IMG/VR virus record: IMGVR_UViG_3300025479_000001
Location: 1-24,386 of that record
Strand: one strand, 5' to 3'
Origin: a virus
DNA: 24,386 bases
Positions 7,233-13,382 of the stretch are shown piece after piece; the first letter of the stretch is position 1, and every line of letters starts with the position of its first letter. The position numbers were made by a program, and so were the translations under genes. The notes beneath the pieces are model-generated. The model ran no database searches. It saw only the letters and a list, made by a program, of their open reading frames with translations, and was not told the DNA's origin.

Positions 7233-7412
7233 ATGGGCGAATCGTTATATCAATTCTTAGAAAGTATTGGTCTTCCAGTATCCATTGCGAGTGTCAAGAT
7301 CTGCGGGGAATGTAGGAAATATATTGAAGATGAAGATTACCCCGCGCTATTTGGAGTTTGCAATAAAAAAAGTAAGTCGGTAGCTTTTAATCATAAATGT
7401 GATGTTGATTAG
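7233..7412 (+). CDS. Small four-Cys protein, 59 aa
   Basis: ATG 7233 follows AAGGTG (7222-7227), which overlaps the previous stop. Cysteines are at 24 and 27 (CGEC), 43 and 56, a spacing that fits a zinc-ribbon-like site. The stop is TAG, rare in this window, with a second in-frame TAG five codons later. It is the last plus-strand gene before the minus-strand island. Function is unknown. Confidence 0.68.
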   Translation: MGESLYQFLESIGLPVSIASVKICGECRKYIEDEDYPALFGVCNKKSKSVAFNHKCDVD

Positions 7413-7426
7413 GGGATTCAAAACCC

Positions 7427-7600
7427 TTAGTCTTTTATTCCACATTTCAACTTTTGTACTTTAATTCCAATCTCGCATTCTGGACAATTGGGAAAGTCTT
7501 CCATTATACAGGGTTGTTTATTGATTCCACATATGTATTCTACATACAGATCGTCTGGCATAGTCCTCAATGCTTCTTCTAACATTTTTTTTGCTGTCAT
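7427..7600 (-). CDS. Small Cys-rich protein, 57 aa (minus island)
   Basis: On the minus strand GGAGTT precedes ATG 7600, giving MTAKKMLEEALRTMPDDLYV and then five cysteines (24, 31, 39, 42, 53) including the CPEC pair. An upstream in-frame TTG lies in the SD region. The N-terminal half is a helix and the C-terminal half is probably metal-binding. It is the last gene of the island and converges with the plus gene ending at 7412, leaving 14 nt between them. Unknown function. Confidence 0.68.
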   Translation of the reverse strand: MTAKKMLEEALRTMPDDLYVEYICGINKQPCIMEDFPNCPECEIGIKVQKLKCGIKD

Positions 7601-7601
7601 T

Positions 7602-7721
7602 TTAAACAACTCCTTCAAATTCTTTTCTCACTCCATCAAACTCAATCTTAACTTCCTTAATAATTTCCCTTACATACTTTGTATAATCTACAGGCCGTGA
7701 AAAAGGATTATTAGAGGGCAT
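7602..7721 (-). CDS. Miniprotein, 39 aa (minus island)
   Basis: A strong AGGAGG site lies upstream of ATG 7721 on the minus strand. The product starts MPSNNPFSRPVDYTKYV and continues as a charged helix rich in Lys, Glu and Val. It abuts genes on both sides in an operon-like chain. No family is recognised. The SD and tight packing argue that it is real. Confidence 0.6.
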   Translation of the reverse strand: MPSNNPFSRPVDYTKYVREIIKEVKIEFDGVRKEFEGVV

Positions 7722-7722
7722 C

Positions 7723-7827
7723 TTAAACCCTCCTTGCTGTTACTCTCTTCCCCATGTTCTTAGCTCTCTGACGCTTCTCAGAGAGCCTTCTCTGACCATC
7801 CCTGAAATTAATGATTATGAAGGTCAT
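7723..7827 (-). CDS. Very basic miniprotein, 34 aa (minus island)
   Basis: GGAGG precedes ATG 7827, which overlaps the stop of the upstream gene (ATGA). The product begins MTFIIINFRDGQRRL and has 11 Arg/Lys against 2 Asp/Glu in 34 residues. Binding to nucleic acid or to an acidic partner is plausible. No family is recognised. Confidence 0.6.
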   Translation of the reverse strand: MTFIIINFRDGQRRLSEKRQRAKNMGKRVTARRV

Positions 7828-7958
7828 GCTGTGGCCTCCAGATCGCTCAGAATCATCTGGAATTCTGTGATAGTACAGTTTGCGAGTTTCAGCAGTTCAG
7901 CATCGGTCAGACTTCTATAATTAATTTGTTGTTCTGCAATTTCAATCCACGATTTCAT
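7824..7958 (-). CDS. Helical miniprotein, 44 aa (minus island)
   Basis: AGGAG precedes ATG 7958 on the minus strand. The product starts MKSWIEIAEQQINYRSLTDA and is all-helical in appearance (AELLKLANCTITEF, MILSDLEA). Its stop overlaps the next start by 4 nt, so they are translationally coupled. The middle (SLTDAELLKLANCTITEF) resembles a helix-turn-helix, but this is too short to claim. Confidence 0.6.
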   Translation of the reverse strand: MKSWIEIAEQQINYRSLTDAELLKLANCTITEFQMILSDLEATA

Positions 7959-8006
7959 ATTGTTGCGCTCCTTATTATCTCTTTGAAAATATTTAGGAGA
8001 ATCTGT

Positions 8007-8177
8007 TTAGAGTTCTCCTGTTTCATCGAATGTCTTCTGGTCTTCGATGTCTTTGGCGGTGATGTTCTCATCGTTCCATTCGCTGTGTATTTCGTCGTTG
8101 TCGTCTACGGTGTAGTGTGATGTTTCACGGACATACTTTTGAAGTTCGTTTGAAAGTTCGCTGTATTTCACATTCAT
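8007..8177 (-). CDS. Very acidic small protein, 56 aa (minus island)
   Basis: AGGAGTG precedes ATG 8177, and a TATA box lies about 50 nt upstream (8227-8243 region). The product has 16 Asp/Glu and 5 Lys/Arg in 56 residues, so the net charge is about -11. It has a helical N-terminus (YSELSNELQKYVRET). Small acidic viral proteins sometimes mimic DNA and block host defence enzymes. That is only a possibility here. No family is recognised. Confidence 0.65.
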   Translation of the reverse strand: MNVKYSELSNELQKYVRETSHYTVDDNDEIHSEWNDENITAKDIEDQKTFDETGEL

Positions 8178-8226
8178 TTTTGACACTCCTTATTCTTGCT
8201 GTAATAAGTAATACACGTCAAAAGTA

Positions 8227-8243
8227 TATAAAACTTTCGTCAA
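8227..8243 (-). promoter_or_regulatory. Minus-strand promoter, copy 1 of a 17-nt repeat
   Basis: On the minus strand the repeat reads TTGACGAAAGTTTTATA, with a BRE-like CGAAA then a TATA box. It drives the genes from 8177 downwards. An identical 17-mer lies at 8679-8695. Confidence 0.65.
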
Positions 8244-8260
8244 GTGTATATCGAAAAAAA

Positions 8261-8488
8261 TTAATCTGAACTTCCGTAATAACACGGGCATTGTTTGTGT
8301 TCTAGAATTGGGATCTGCTCTTCTTTTCGGTATAGTTCAACGTTTTGTATTCCATCCTCTGAACTCATGCTCCACTTAACAAGTTCTCCGGGGTGGAGTA
8401 GCCGGATTGCTGCGATTTTTGCTATAATCATCTGTCCTTTTTCGCTACATACATCTACATATGCCCGCGTGTAGTCATCCGGGATCAT
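8261..8488 (-). CDS. Hypothetical protein, 75 aa (minus island)
   Basis: GTGAGG precedes ATG 8488 on the minus strand, and the start overlaps the upstream gene's stop (ATGA), so the two are co-translated. The product starts MIPDDYTRAYVDVC and has a mixed alpha/beta pattern (QMIIAKIAAIRLLHPGELVKW). It ends in a CPC motif (with C68 and C70) near the C-terminus. No family is recognised. Confidence 0.65.
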   Translation of the reverse strand: MIPDDYTRAYVDVCSEKGQMIIAKIAAIRLLHPGELVKWSMSSEDGIQNVELYRKEEQIPILEHKQCPCYYGSSD

Positions 8489-8655
8489 GCTTTTTTCCTC
8501 ACAATAATCTCAATTACATCCTCACCCTCTACATAATCTTTCAATGTTGAGCAGCCTACATTAAGCCGCCCATCCCTTGTCTCGGTATGTTTGAGTGGGC
8601 GGTCTATTGTTAGGCGTTTTTTTATTTCGTTTTCGTTGAATGTTATTTTTGGCAT
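8485..8655 (-). CDS. Hypothetical small basic protein, 56 aa (minus island)
   Basis: This is the first gene of the minus island. The ATG at 8655 has no SD but lies 27 nt from the TATA box at 8679-8685, so its mRNA is probably leaderless. The product starts MPKITFNENEIKKRLTID and ends in a beta-like EDVIEIIVRKK. It may be a small regulator since it is promoter-proximal and divergent from the portal operon. No family is recognised. Confidence 0.62.
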   Translation of the reverse strand: MPKITFNENEIKKRLTIDRPLKHTETRDGRLNVGCSTLKDYVEGEDVIEIIVRKKA

Positions 8656-8678
8656 GATATTAAAACACGTCTAAATGG

Positions 8679-8695
8679 TATAAAACTTTCGTCAA
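8679..8695 (-). promoter_or_regulatory. Minus-strand promoter, copy 2 of a 17-nt repeat
   Basis: It is identical over 17 nt to 8227-8243 (minus strand TTGACGAAAGTTTTATA). BRE-like CGAAA is followed by TTTTATA, centred 27 nt from ATG 8655. Confidence 0.65.
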
Positions 8696-8728
8696 AACTA
8701 ACACTATACTTTATTCTCACTCTATATA

Positions 8729-8774
8729 CTAAAATATATATCATATAGTTACATACTATCTATATACATTTTAG
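8729..8774. promoter_or_regulatory. Plus-strand promoter region of the head operon with inverted repeat
   Basis: AT-rich TATA candidates are AATATATAT (8733-8741) and CTATATAC (8760-8767). The first would give a leader of about 30 nt. CTAAAATATA (8729-8738) and TACATTTTAG (8765-8774) are inverted with one mismatch, so they could be an operator. The region lies back-to-back with the minus-strand promoter. Confidence 0.45.
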
Positions 8775-8792
8775 ATACTAGGATGTGAAAAA

Positions 8793-10349
8793 ACGGCTAC
8801 TGACTTTGTTAATGTAAAGATACCGAGGGATACCCGGGACACTGTAAAAAATATAAGTAAAGCGAATAGGCAGACGATAGGCGAGACTGTCGCTCAATTT
8901 GCACAAGCTCAGACCTCTGGATCTATGGGACCTCTCGCCAGGAACTCAGGCAAAGAGCAGGGCACGATCTTCATTTCTCAAACCGGAGAAGTATTCAAGA
9001 GTCCAAAGATCACAGTCGAAAAAATAAAAGAAATGCTTCAAAATCCCTACATCAAAACGCAATTAAGAAGACGTTCCCTCACTCATTTTCCTGATAGAGT
9101 TCTGATTGAAGCACTTGACCCAACACAGAACGTAGACGAAGAAGTCACGCACAGATTACAAAACATGTGTGAGTTAGAAGATGTCAGATTAAACGAGAAA
9201 ATCAAGCAGGCTGATTCGGATTCTCATAATTACGGTGAAGCTCATTATAATCCTATCTGGGTAAGGAAAGGAAGCGAGATCACACTGCAAAAACTTCGGC
9301 ACTTGCCTGCTTGGTCTTTTGATACGTGCCCGATCTCAGAAAATATAGGTCTTACCTGGTCGGCTCTTCTGAGCGGTGTTATCCTGGGTGAAAATGGACC
9401 GGAATATTGGCAACGCCAGAACGATATACAGCTGCAACCTATACAAATCACTAATATCCTGATTGTCAAAGATCCCCAGAGCGAAGGACTAGCCGGAGAT
9501 TCTGAACTCCTTCCCCTTTGTCAGATCGTTGAAATGATTAAGTATGGCTGGAATACCGAAATGCAGGTTATTCACAGGTCAGGGGCTCCAATATTCTTTA
9601 TCAAGATAACTAATCCAAGACCCGCAGAGGACCCGGCGTGTGATGGTGTCTCAGACATTGCTTATGCTAATATGGTTATCAAAAAGGCATCGAAAAACAC
9701 ACAATTCATCCTCCGAGATAACATGGAAATTGTGAATGTGCCTCTAGATCCAAAAAAAGACGTTCTCCAGACGATAGACGTACTAAATGCAGTCATTGAA
9801 GACTATTTCTCAATTTCGAAAATGTTATCAAAGGGCGGCGCTCTGATAGGTGGGTCAAACATCTCAGAACTTAAGCTCTTGAATCAGGCTATCCGAGGGC
9901 TCCATAACTGGTTATTAGCGCCCTTCGAAGATCTTCTTAATCAGTATTTCACACTCAATAACTTCCCTGAAGGGTGGACTGTCAGGCTAACAATTCCAGT
10001 GTGGGACGAAGATAAAACAGCCTCCGATCAAAAGGACGCAGAATTGGGAATATCCGGGCAATGTGTAGACCTGGACGACCTGAGACAAAAGCTCCATTAC
10101 GAACCCGCAGACGATGCGAAAAAGGCCAGTATAGAAGCGTTCTGGGCGTCGAAAGTGCCCGCTCCTGTAGCTAGTGCAACCCTTGCTCAAGTGCCAGATG
10201 AGGCGAAACCTGCTCAATTCTCAAAGCCTGCTATACACATGCACGAGGGGGATGATATTCAAGATCCCATAGCTGATGAAATGGCAAGCAAATTAAGTCA
10301 GGCACTTGATAAACTTTCCGAGGAAATTCTAGGGGCGTATCCTGCATGA
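8793..10349 (+). CDS. Portal protein (Mu gp29-like) with RHH-like N-terminus; apparent ACG start, 518 aa
   Basis: Portals form the dodecameric DNA gateway of the head. The body (residues about 45-440) fits a Mu gp29/DUF935-type portal, with the long helix region LLPLCQIVEMIKYGW. The segment around SKGGALIGGS and the acidic C-terminal tail also fit. The frame opens after TAG 8772 with no ATG/GTG/TTG before ATG 8925. ACG 8793 has the same TGAAAAAACGG context as the gene at 4133. Residues 4-40 (beta strand VNVKIP, then two helices split by NRQT) look like a ribbon-helix-helix DNA-binding fold, odd for a portal. Starting at 8925 would lose it. The C-terminus carries a QFS motif and overlaps the methyltransferase start (ATGA). 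Confidence 0.78.
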   Translation, partial: TATDFVNVKIPRDTRDTVKNISKANRQTIGETVAQFAQAQTSGSMGPLARNSGKEQGTIFISQTGEVFKSPKITVEKIKEMLQNPYIKTQLRRRSLTHFPDRVLIEALDPTQNVDEEVTHRLQNMCELEDVRLNEKIKQADSDSHNYGEAHYNPIWVRKGSEITLQKLRHLPAWSFDTCPISENIGLTWSALLSGVILGENGPEYWQRQNDIQLQPIQITNILIVKDPQSEGLAGDSELLPLCQIVEMIKYGWNTEMQVIHRSGAPIFFIKITNPRPAEDPACDGVSDIAYANMVIKKASKNTQFILRDNMEIVNVPLDPKKDVLQTIDVLNAVIEDYFSISKMLSKGGALIGGSNISELKLLNQAIRGLHNWLLAPFEDLLNQYFTLNNFPEGWTVRLTIPVWDEDKTASDQKDAELGISGQCVDLDDLRQKLHYEPADDAKKASIEAFWASKVPAPVASATLAQVPDEAKPAQFSKPAIHMHEGDDIQDPIADEMASKLSQALDKLSEEILGAYPA

Positions 10350-11029
10350 AAAACGAGGTACTTATAGGAGATTGTAAGGATGTTCTAAAGCAATATCCTG
10401 ATAATTATTTTGATCTTGTTTTGACTGATCCTCCTTATGGTATATTCGGCGGGGATAAACCTTTTGGGAAAGGTAAAAAAATCGGCGGGGACAAATGCGC
10501 TCTTGCTACAGAGTATCATAATTTCAATTGGGATATCAAACTTTCAAAAGAACATATTGCGGAAATAAGAAGAGTATCAAAAAATCAAATCATATTCGGT
10601 GGGAATTATTACGCAGATTGGTTACCCCCTTCCTCCTGTTGGATAGCCTGGGATAAGAAAAATGGAGCTTCCGGTTTTGCAGACTGTGAGTTAGCCTGGA
10701 CTTCATTTAAATCAGCTGCCCGTCTTTTTAGTTGGAAATGGAACGGGATGTTACAAGAGGATATGAAACACAAAGAGAAGAGGGTTTATCCTACTCAGAA
10801 ACCAATTGCACTTTATAAATGGCTTCTTGAAAAATACGCAAAGCCGGGTTATAAAATATGTGATCCTTGTTGTGGATCGGGTACTATATTTGCAGCATCC
10901 AATCAACTACCTGAAATGGATTTTGAAGTTATCGGGATTGATAAAAACGTTTCCGCGCTGCCTATCATACAGGAAAGAGGACAACTTAACACCGTCACAC
11001 TCGAATCTTTCGAGAAGGTGATAGTATGA
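10346..11029 (+). CDS. DNA methyltransferase, beta class (N6-A or N4-C), 227 aa
   Basis: The catalytic motif TDPPY lies at 27-31, YPTQKP at 148-153, and the AdoMet-binding motif DPCCGSGT at 173-180. The order, DPPY before the AdoMet loop, defines the beta class that methylates exocyclic amino groups. No target-recognition domain of any size is present, as in many viral orphan enzymes, and no restriction gene is adjacent. It may protect viral DNA from host restriction or mark it for packaging. It overlaps both neighbours by 4 nt, so it is expressed with the head genes. Confidence 0.88.
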   Translation: MKNEVLIGDCKDVLKQYPDNYFDLVLTDPPYGIFGGDKPFGKGKKIGGDKCALATEYHNFNWDIKLSKEHIAEIRRVSKNQIIFGGNYYADWLPPSSCWIAWDKKNGASGFADCELAWTSFKSAARLFSWKWNGMLQEDMKHKEKRVYPTQKPIALYKWLLEKYAKPGYKICDPCCGSGTIFAASNQLPEMDFEVIGIDKNVSALPIIQERGQLNTVTLESFEKVIV

Positions 11030-11130
11030 TCCCAGGTCATAACCTAATCCACTACAAACCACTTTATACAATTTTACAGGACTTGTTTTTTACGGCGGTT
11101 CTTTATGTTCGTTTGAGAGTTGGTCGCTGA
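11026..11130 (+). CDS. Miniprotein, 34 aa, coupled on both sides
   Basis: AAGGTGAT followed by agtATG is an excellent SD. The start overlaps the methyltransferase stop (ATGA), and its own stop overlaps the next start (TGATG). It begins MIPGHNLIHYKPLYTIL and has a hydrophobic stretch (LYTILQDLFFTAVLYV) ending in Arg-rich residues, so a membrane-associated peptide is possible. Its function is unknown. Alternatively its translation could simply carry ribosomes to the next gene. Confidence 0.65.
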   Translation: MIPGHNLIHYKPLYTILQDLFFTAVLYVRLRVGR

Positions 11131-11768
11131 TGATTCCAGAGATTGACCCTCAAGAATTAGACCCAAATTCCATAATCCCTGAAGAACTTCTGGCTGTTCT
11201 CCTTGAAGCAATCCCGACTTTTGAAGATCAGCGTATAGAAATTATAACAGAGGGAGCTACAAAAGGCTATCTGAAAGGGGAAATGATAGCCCATACTAGA
11301 CTAGATATCCCCTTTAAATCTTCGGAAGTAAAGGACGACATCTATAGTTTTCTTAAAACATATAAACAGCAATTAGATGACGGATATACAATAATCAAAG
11401 GAGAAAAAAACTACTGGCTCAGAGACAGGACTCTAAAGGAACGTCAGAAGATTTTTGATATCATAAGCAATGGAATAACAGAGGGTAAGGGTCCTGCGAA
11501 TGTATCAAAAGAATTTCAAGAGTATTTTAGCATGTCAAAACGTGACTCTGTAACTCTTGCGAGAACCGAAACGGCATACGTGCAGGCGACAGGGCGGGAT
11601 ATCCGATATAAGAAATTTGGAGTTGAAAAGGTAAAATGGTTGTTGGGAAAGAATCCATGCGATGAATGCCTGGCACTAGGGGGAAAGATATTAATGTTAG
11701 ACGATCCGTTGGCAAGGCAGCCAAAACATCCGCGCTGCACATGTGACCTGTCGCCCGTTCTAGATTAA
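11130..11768 (+). CDS. Head morphogenesis protein, SPP1 gp7 / Mu gpF family, 212 aa
   Basis: Residues 144-148 (ARTET) begin the conserved C-terminal domain of the gpF/gp7 minor head proteins, followed by QATGRDIRYKKFG. The Cys pair C177/C180 and the ending HPRCTC (200-205) are the family's metal-binding signature. These proteins sit inside the prohead near the portal and help head assembly or DNA entry. The N-terminal 100 residues are shorter than in Mu gpF. Its position after the portal is canonical. Confidence 0.88.
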   Translation: MIPEIDPQELDPNSIIPEELLAVLLEAIPTFEDQRIEIITEGATKGYLKGEMIAHTRLDIPFKSSEVKDDIYSFLKTYKQQLDDGYTIIKGEKNYWLRDRTLKERQKIFDIISNGITEGKGPANVSKEFQEYFSMSKRDSVTLARTETAYVQATGRDIRYKKFGVEKVKWLLGKNPCDECLALGGKILMLDDPLARQPKHPRCTCDLSPVLD

Positions 11769-11778
11769 AAGAGTAAAG

Positions 11779-11835
11779 TGGATAGGATTTTTCGTTTTTC
11801 TCTAACACCCAGGGGAGTGGTTTGAATCCTATCCA
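11779..11835 (+). terminator. Inverted repeat and T-rich runs after gpF gene
   Basis: TGGATAGGATT (11779-11789) and AATCCTATCCA (11825-11835) are perfect reverse complements. T5 runs near 11788-11792 and 11795-11799 lie in the loop. Together they probably end the portal transcript before the capsid promoter. Confidence 0.5.
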
Positions 11836-11850
11836 TATTACTATCTGTCC

Positions 11851-11948
11851 TCAATCTATTTATATTTATCAAATATAATTAGTTACTATATCTAATATGG
11901 GGAAATATCAATATTTATATAGATTGAAGTCCATTTACTTATATAACT
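11851..11948 (+). promoter_or_regulatory. Capsid operon promoter with upstream inverted repeat
   Basis: TCAATCTAT (11851-11859) and ATAGATTGA (11919-11927) are a perfect 9-bp inverted pair. TTATATAA (11940-11947) is about 25 nt before ATG 11968, giving a leaderless or nearly leaderless mRNA. The inverted pair is a candidate regulator site for late expression. Confidence 0.5.
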
Positions 11949-11967
11949 GTTTTATTTACAAGGTAAC

Positions 11968-12999
11968 ATGGCACTAAAAAACGAAACTTCCGTGCAATGT
12001 ACGTCAGAGCCTATATCCAACATTCACCAAGTCATGTTTCAGACACTTGAGCGCAATCTTGGATACGATGAGTACGGACTACCTATTTTTTTCCCCAAAG
12101 ATGCCTATCAATCGGCTATAGAAAACGCCAACAACGTTAAAATTGTTTTTTCGTCGGGTGTTCATCCTGATTTCGAACTGTATGACGTTGATCCGGCAAA
12201 GGCAATCCGGGAAGCAGGTGGGAGGGAAGCAGGAGTACTACTGAATCCATATATAAACACAGTCGGGCATCCGATGGCATACGGCGATTTTGGACTATAC
12301 AATGATCCAGACATCGAACTACTGAATCAAGAGGGGCATCTCTCTATGAGCCCTTCTCTTGGGCTGACAAGGGACGAAAAGGGCAACATTACAAAAATAC
12401 GACTTCAAAATATTCTAATCTTCCCTGAAATTCCTGGGGGGGAATATGTACCGAGAGATCCGGGTACTAAATTACTCAACTCTCAACATAATCCACTTAA
12501 TAAAAAATCAACTATTCAAAAAACGGGTAATACCATGACTGAAAAACCAGATGGAGCACAGGCTCCTATCGACCTAGCCGGTCTTGCTGAGATGGTGGCA
12601 CAGTTCACCGCATCCAGCAAGAAGGCAGAGGAAGAAAAGGCACAGTTCACCGCAATGCTTGAAGCAAAGGACAAGGCCCTTGCGGATCTCCAGGCTAGTA
12701 TCGCAAAGCAGGAAGCCGCTAGGAAAGACTCCGAATTTAAAGCACTCATTGAAGATCCCAATTTCCCGGTGGGTATGAAAGCAGGTGACGGATTCGAGGC
12801 AACTCTCCGAGCCGAGTTTGAAGCAAGTCCTGTCCAGTTTACTAAAAAAGTTGTAACTGCAATGGCAACTCTCGGAACTCAGTTACCTGGAGAACAGGGT
12901 GCACAATTCACTGGACAGAAGCCTAAAAAACACACTGACGCAGAAATCGCGATATATAAAAAACTTGGACTTTCCGAAGCTGAATATCCGGAGGCTTGA
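11968..12999 (+). CDS. Prohead protease fused to scaffold, 343 aa
   Basis: Residues about 30-175 resemble phage capsid maturation proteases (Mu gpI / DUF2213-like): a conserved GH region (NTVGHPMAYGDF), then LSMSPSLGL with the likely Ser nucleophile, and the FPEIPGG region. After a Lys-rich linker, residues 190-343 are scaffold-like: a helical, Ala/Lys/Glu-rich coiled coil near 215-255 (KKAEEEKAQ, AKDKALADLQ). The gene lies between gpF and the decoration and capsid genes, as in Mu. Four QFT tripeptides occur in the scaffold part. It is expressed from its own promoter. Assignment of the catalytic His and Ser is by pattern only. Confidence 0.75.
   Translation: MALKNETSVQCTSEPISNIHQVMFQTLERNLGYDEYGLPIFFPKDAYQSAIENANNVKIVFSSGVHPDFELYDVDPAKAIREAGGREAGVLLNPYINTVGHPMAYGDFGLYNDPDIELLNQEGHLSMSPSLGLTRDEKGNITKIRLQNILIFPEIPGGEYVPRDPGTKLLNSQHNPLNKKSTIQKTGNTMTEKPDGAQAPIDLAGLAEMVAQFTASSKKAEEEKAQFTAMLEAKDKALADLQASIAKQEAARKDSEFKALIEDPNFPVGMKAGDGFEATLRAEFEASPVQFTKKVVTAMATLGTQLPGEQGAQFTGQKPKKHTDAEIAIYKKLGLSEAEYPEA
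12535..12999 (+). CDS. Internal scaffold protein, 154 aa, same frame as protease
   Basis: An in-frame ATG at codon 190 lies after AAAAAACGGGTAAT, the A-run-CGG element found before several other starts in this window. Starting here gives just the scaffold half (MTEKPDGAQAPIDL...), mirroring lambda C/Nu3 and Mu gpI/gpZ, where the scaffold is a nested product. The SD (GGGTAAT) is only moderate. Confidence 0.55.
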   Translation: MTEKPDGAQAPIDLAGLAEMVAQFTASSKKAEEEKAQFTAMLEAKDKALADLQASIAKQEAARKDSEFKALIEDPNFPVGMKAGDGFEATLRAEFEASPVQFTKKVVTAMATLGTQLPGEQGAQFTGQKPKKHTDAEIAIYKKLGLSEAEYPEA

Positions 13000-13001
13000 A
13001 A

Positions 13002-13382
13002 ATGACAGCAGCACAGGCAAACAGAGACGCATACGGACATCCTGGAAGTGTGTCATCCGCTGTAGTCGCAACTTCAAAAACTATCTACAAAGATACTCTG
13101 ATTGGCTTTGATTCAGGCGGTACTCTTGAACCGAAAGACGCATCCGGAAACGTCTTCGCAGGCGTGGCAATGGCAGGAGGAACCGCAGGAACAAGAATAA
13201 AATACGAAAGAAAAGGCACTTATGAAATGGTTATGAGCGGTGCAGGACTCGGAACCATCGGCGATGAACTCTATGTAGTCGATGACCAAACAGTAGCATC
13301 CTCAGGCACTACAAAAGTCGGAAGAGCTGTGAAATATATCAACGCCGATAAAATATTTATCGATATCGGGGGGTATTGCTAA
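13002..13382 (+). CDS. Head decoration protein-like, 126 aa
   Basis: Start 13002 follows GGAGG (12990-12994) with 7 nt spacing. The glycine-rich beta sequence (VFAGVAMAGGTAGTRIKY, then GDELYVVDDQTV and GRAVKYI) resembles the DUF2190/capsid-decoration type found next to major capsid genes. Such proteins bind the outside of the expanded head and stabilise it. Its stop overlaps the capsid start (TAATG), so high and matched expression is expected. The family is assigned by pattern and position. Confidence 0.68.
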   Translation: MTAAQANRDAYGHPGSVSSAVVATSKTIYKDTLIGFDSGGTLEPKDASGNVFAGVAMAGGTAGTRIKYERKGTYEMVMSGAGLGTIGDELYVVDDQTVASSGTTKVGRAVKYINADKIFIDIGGYC

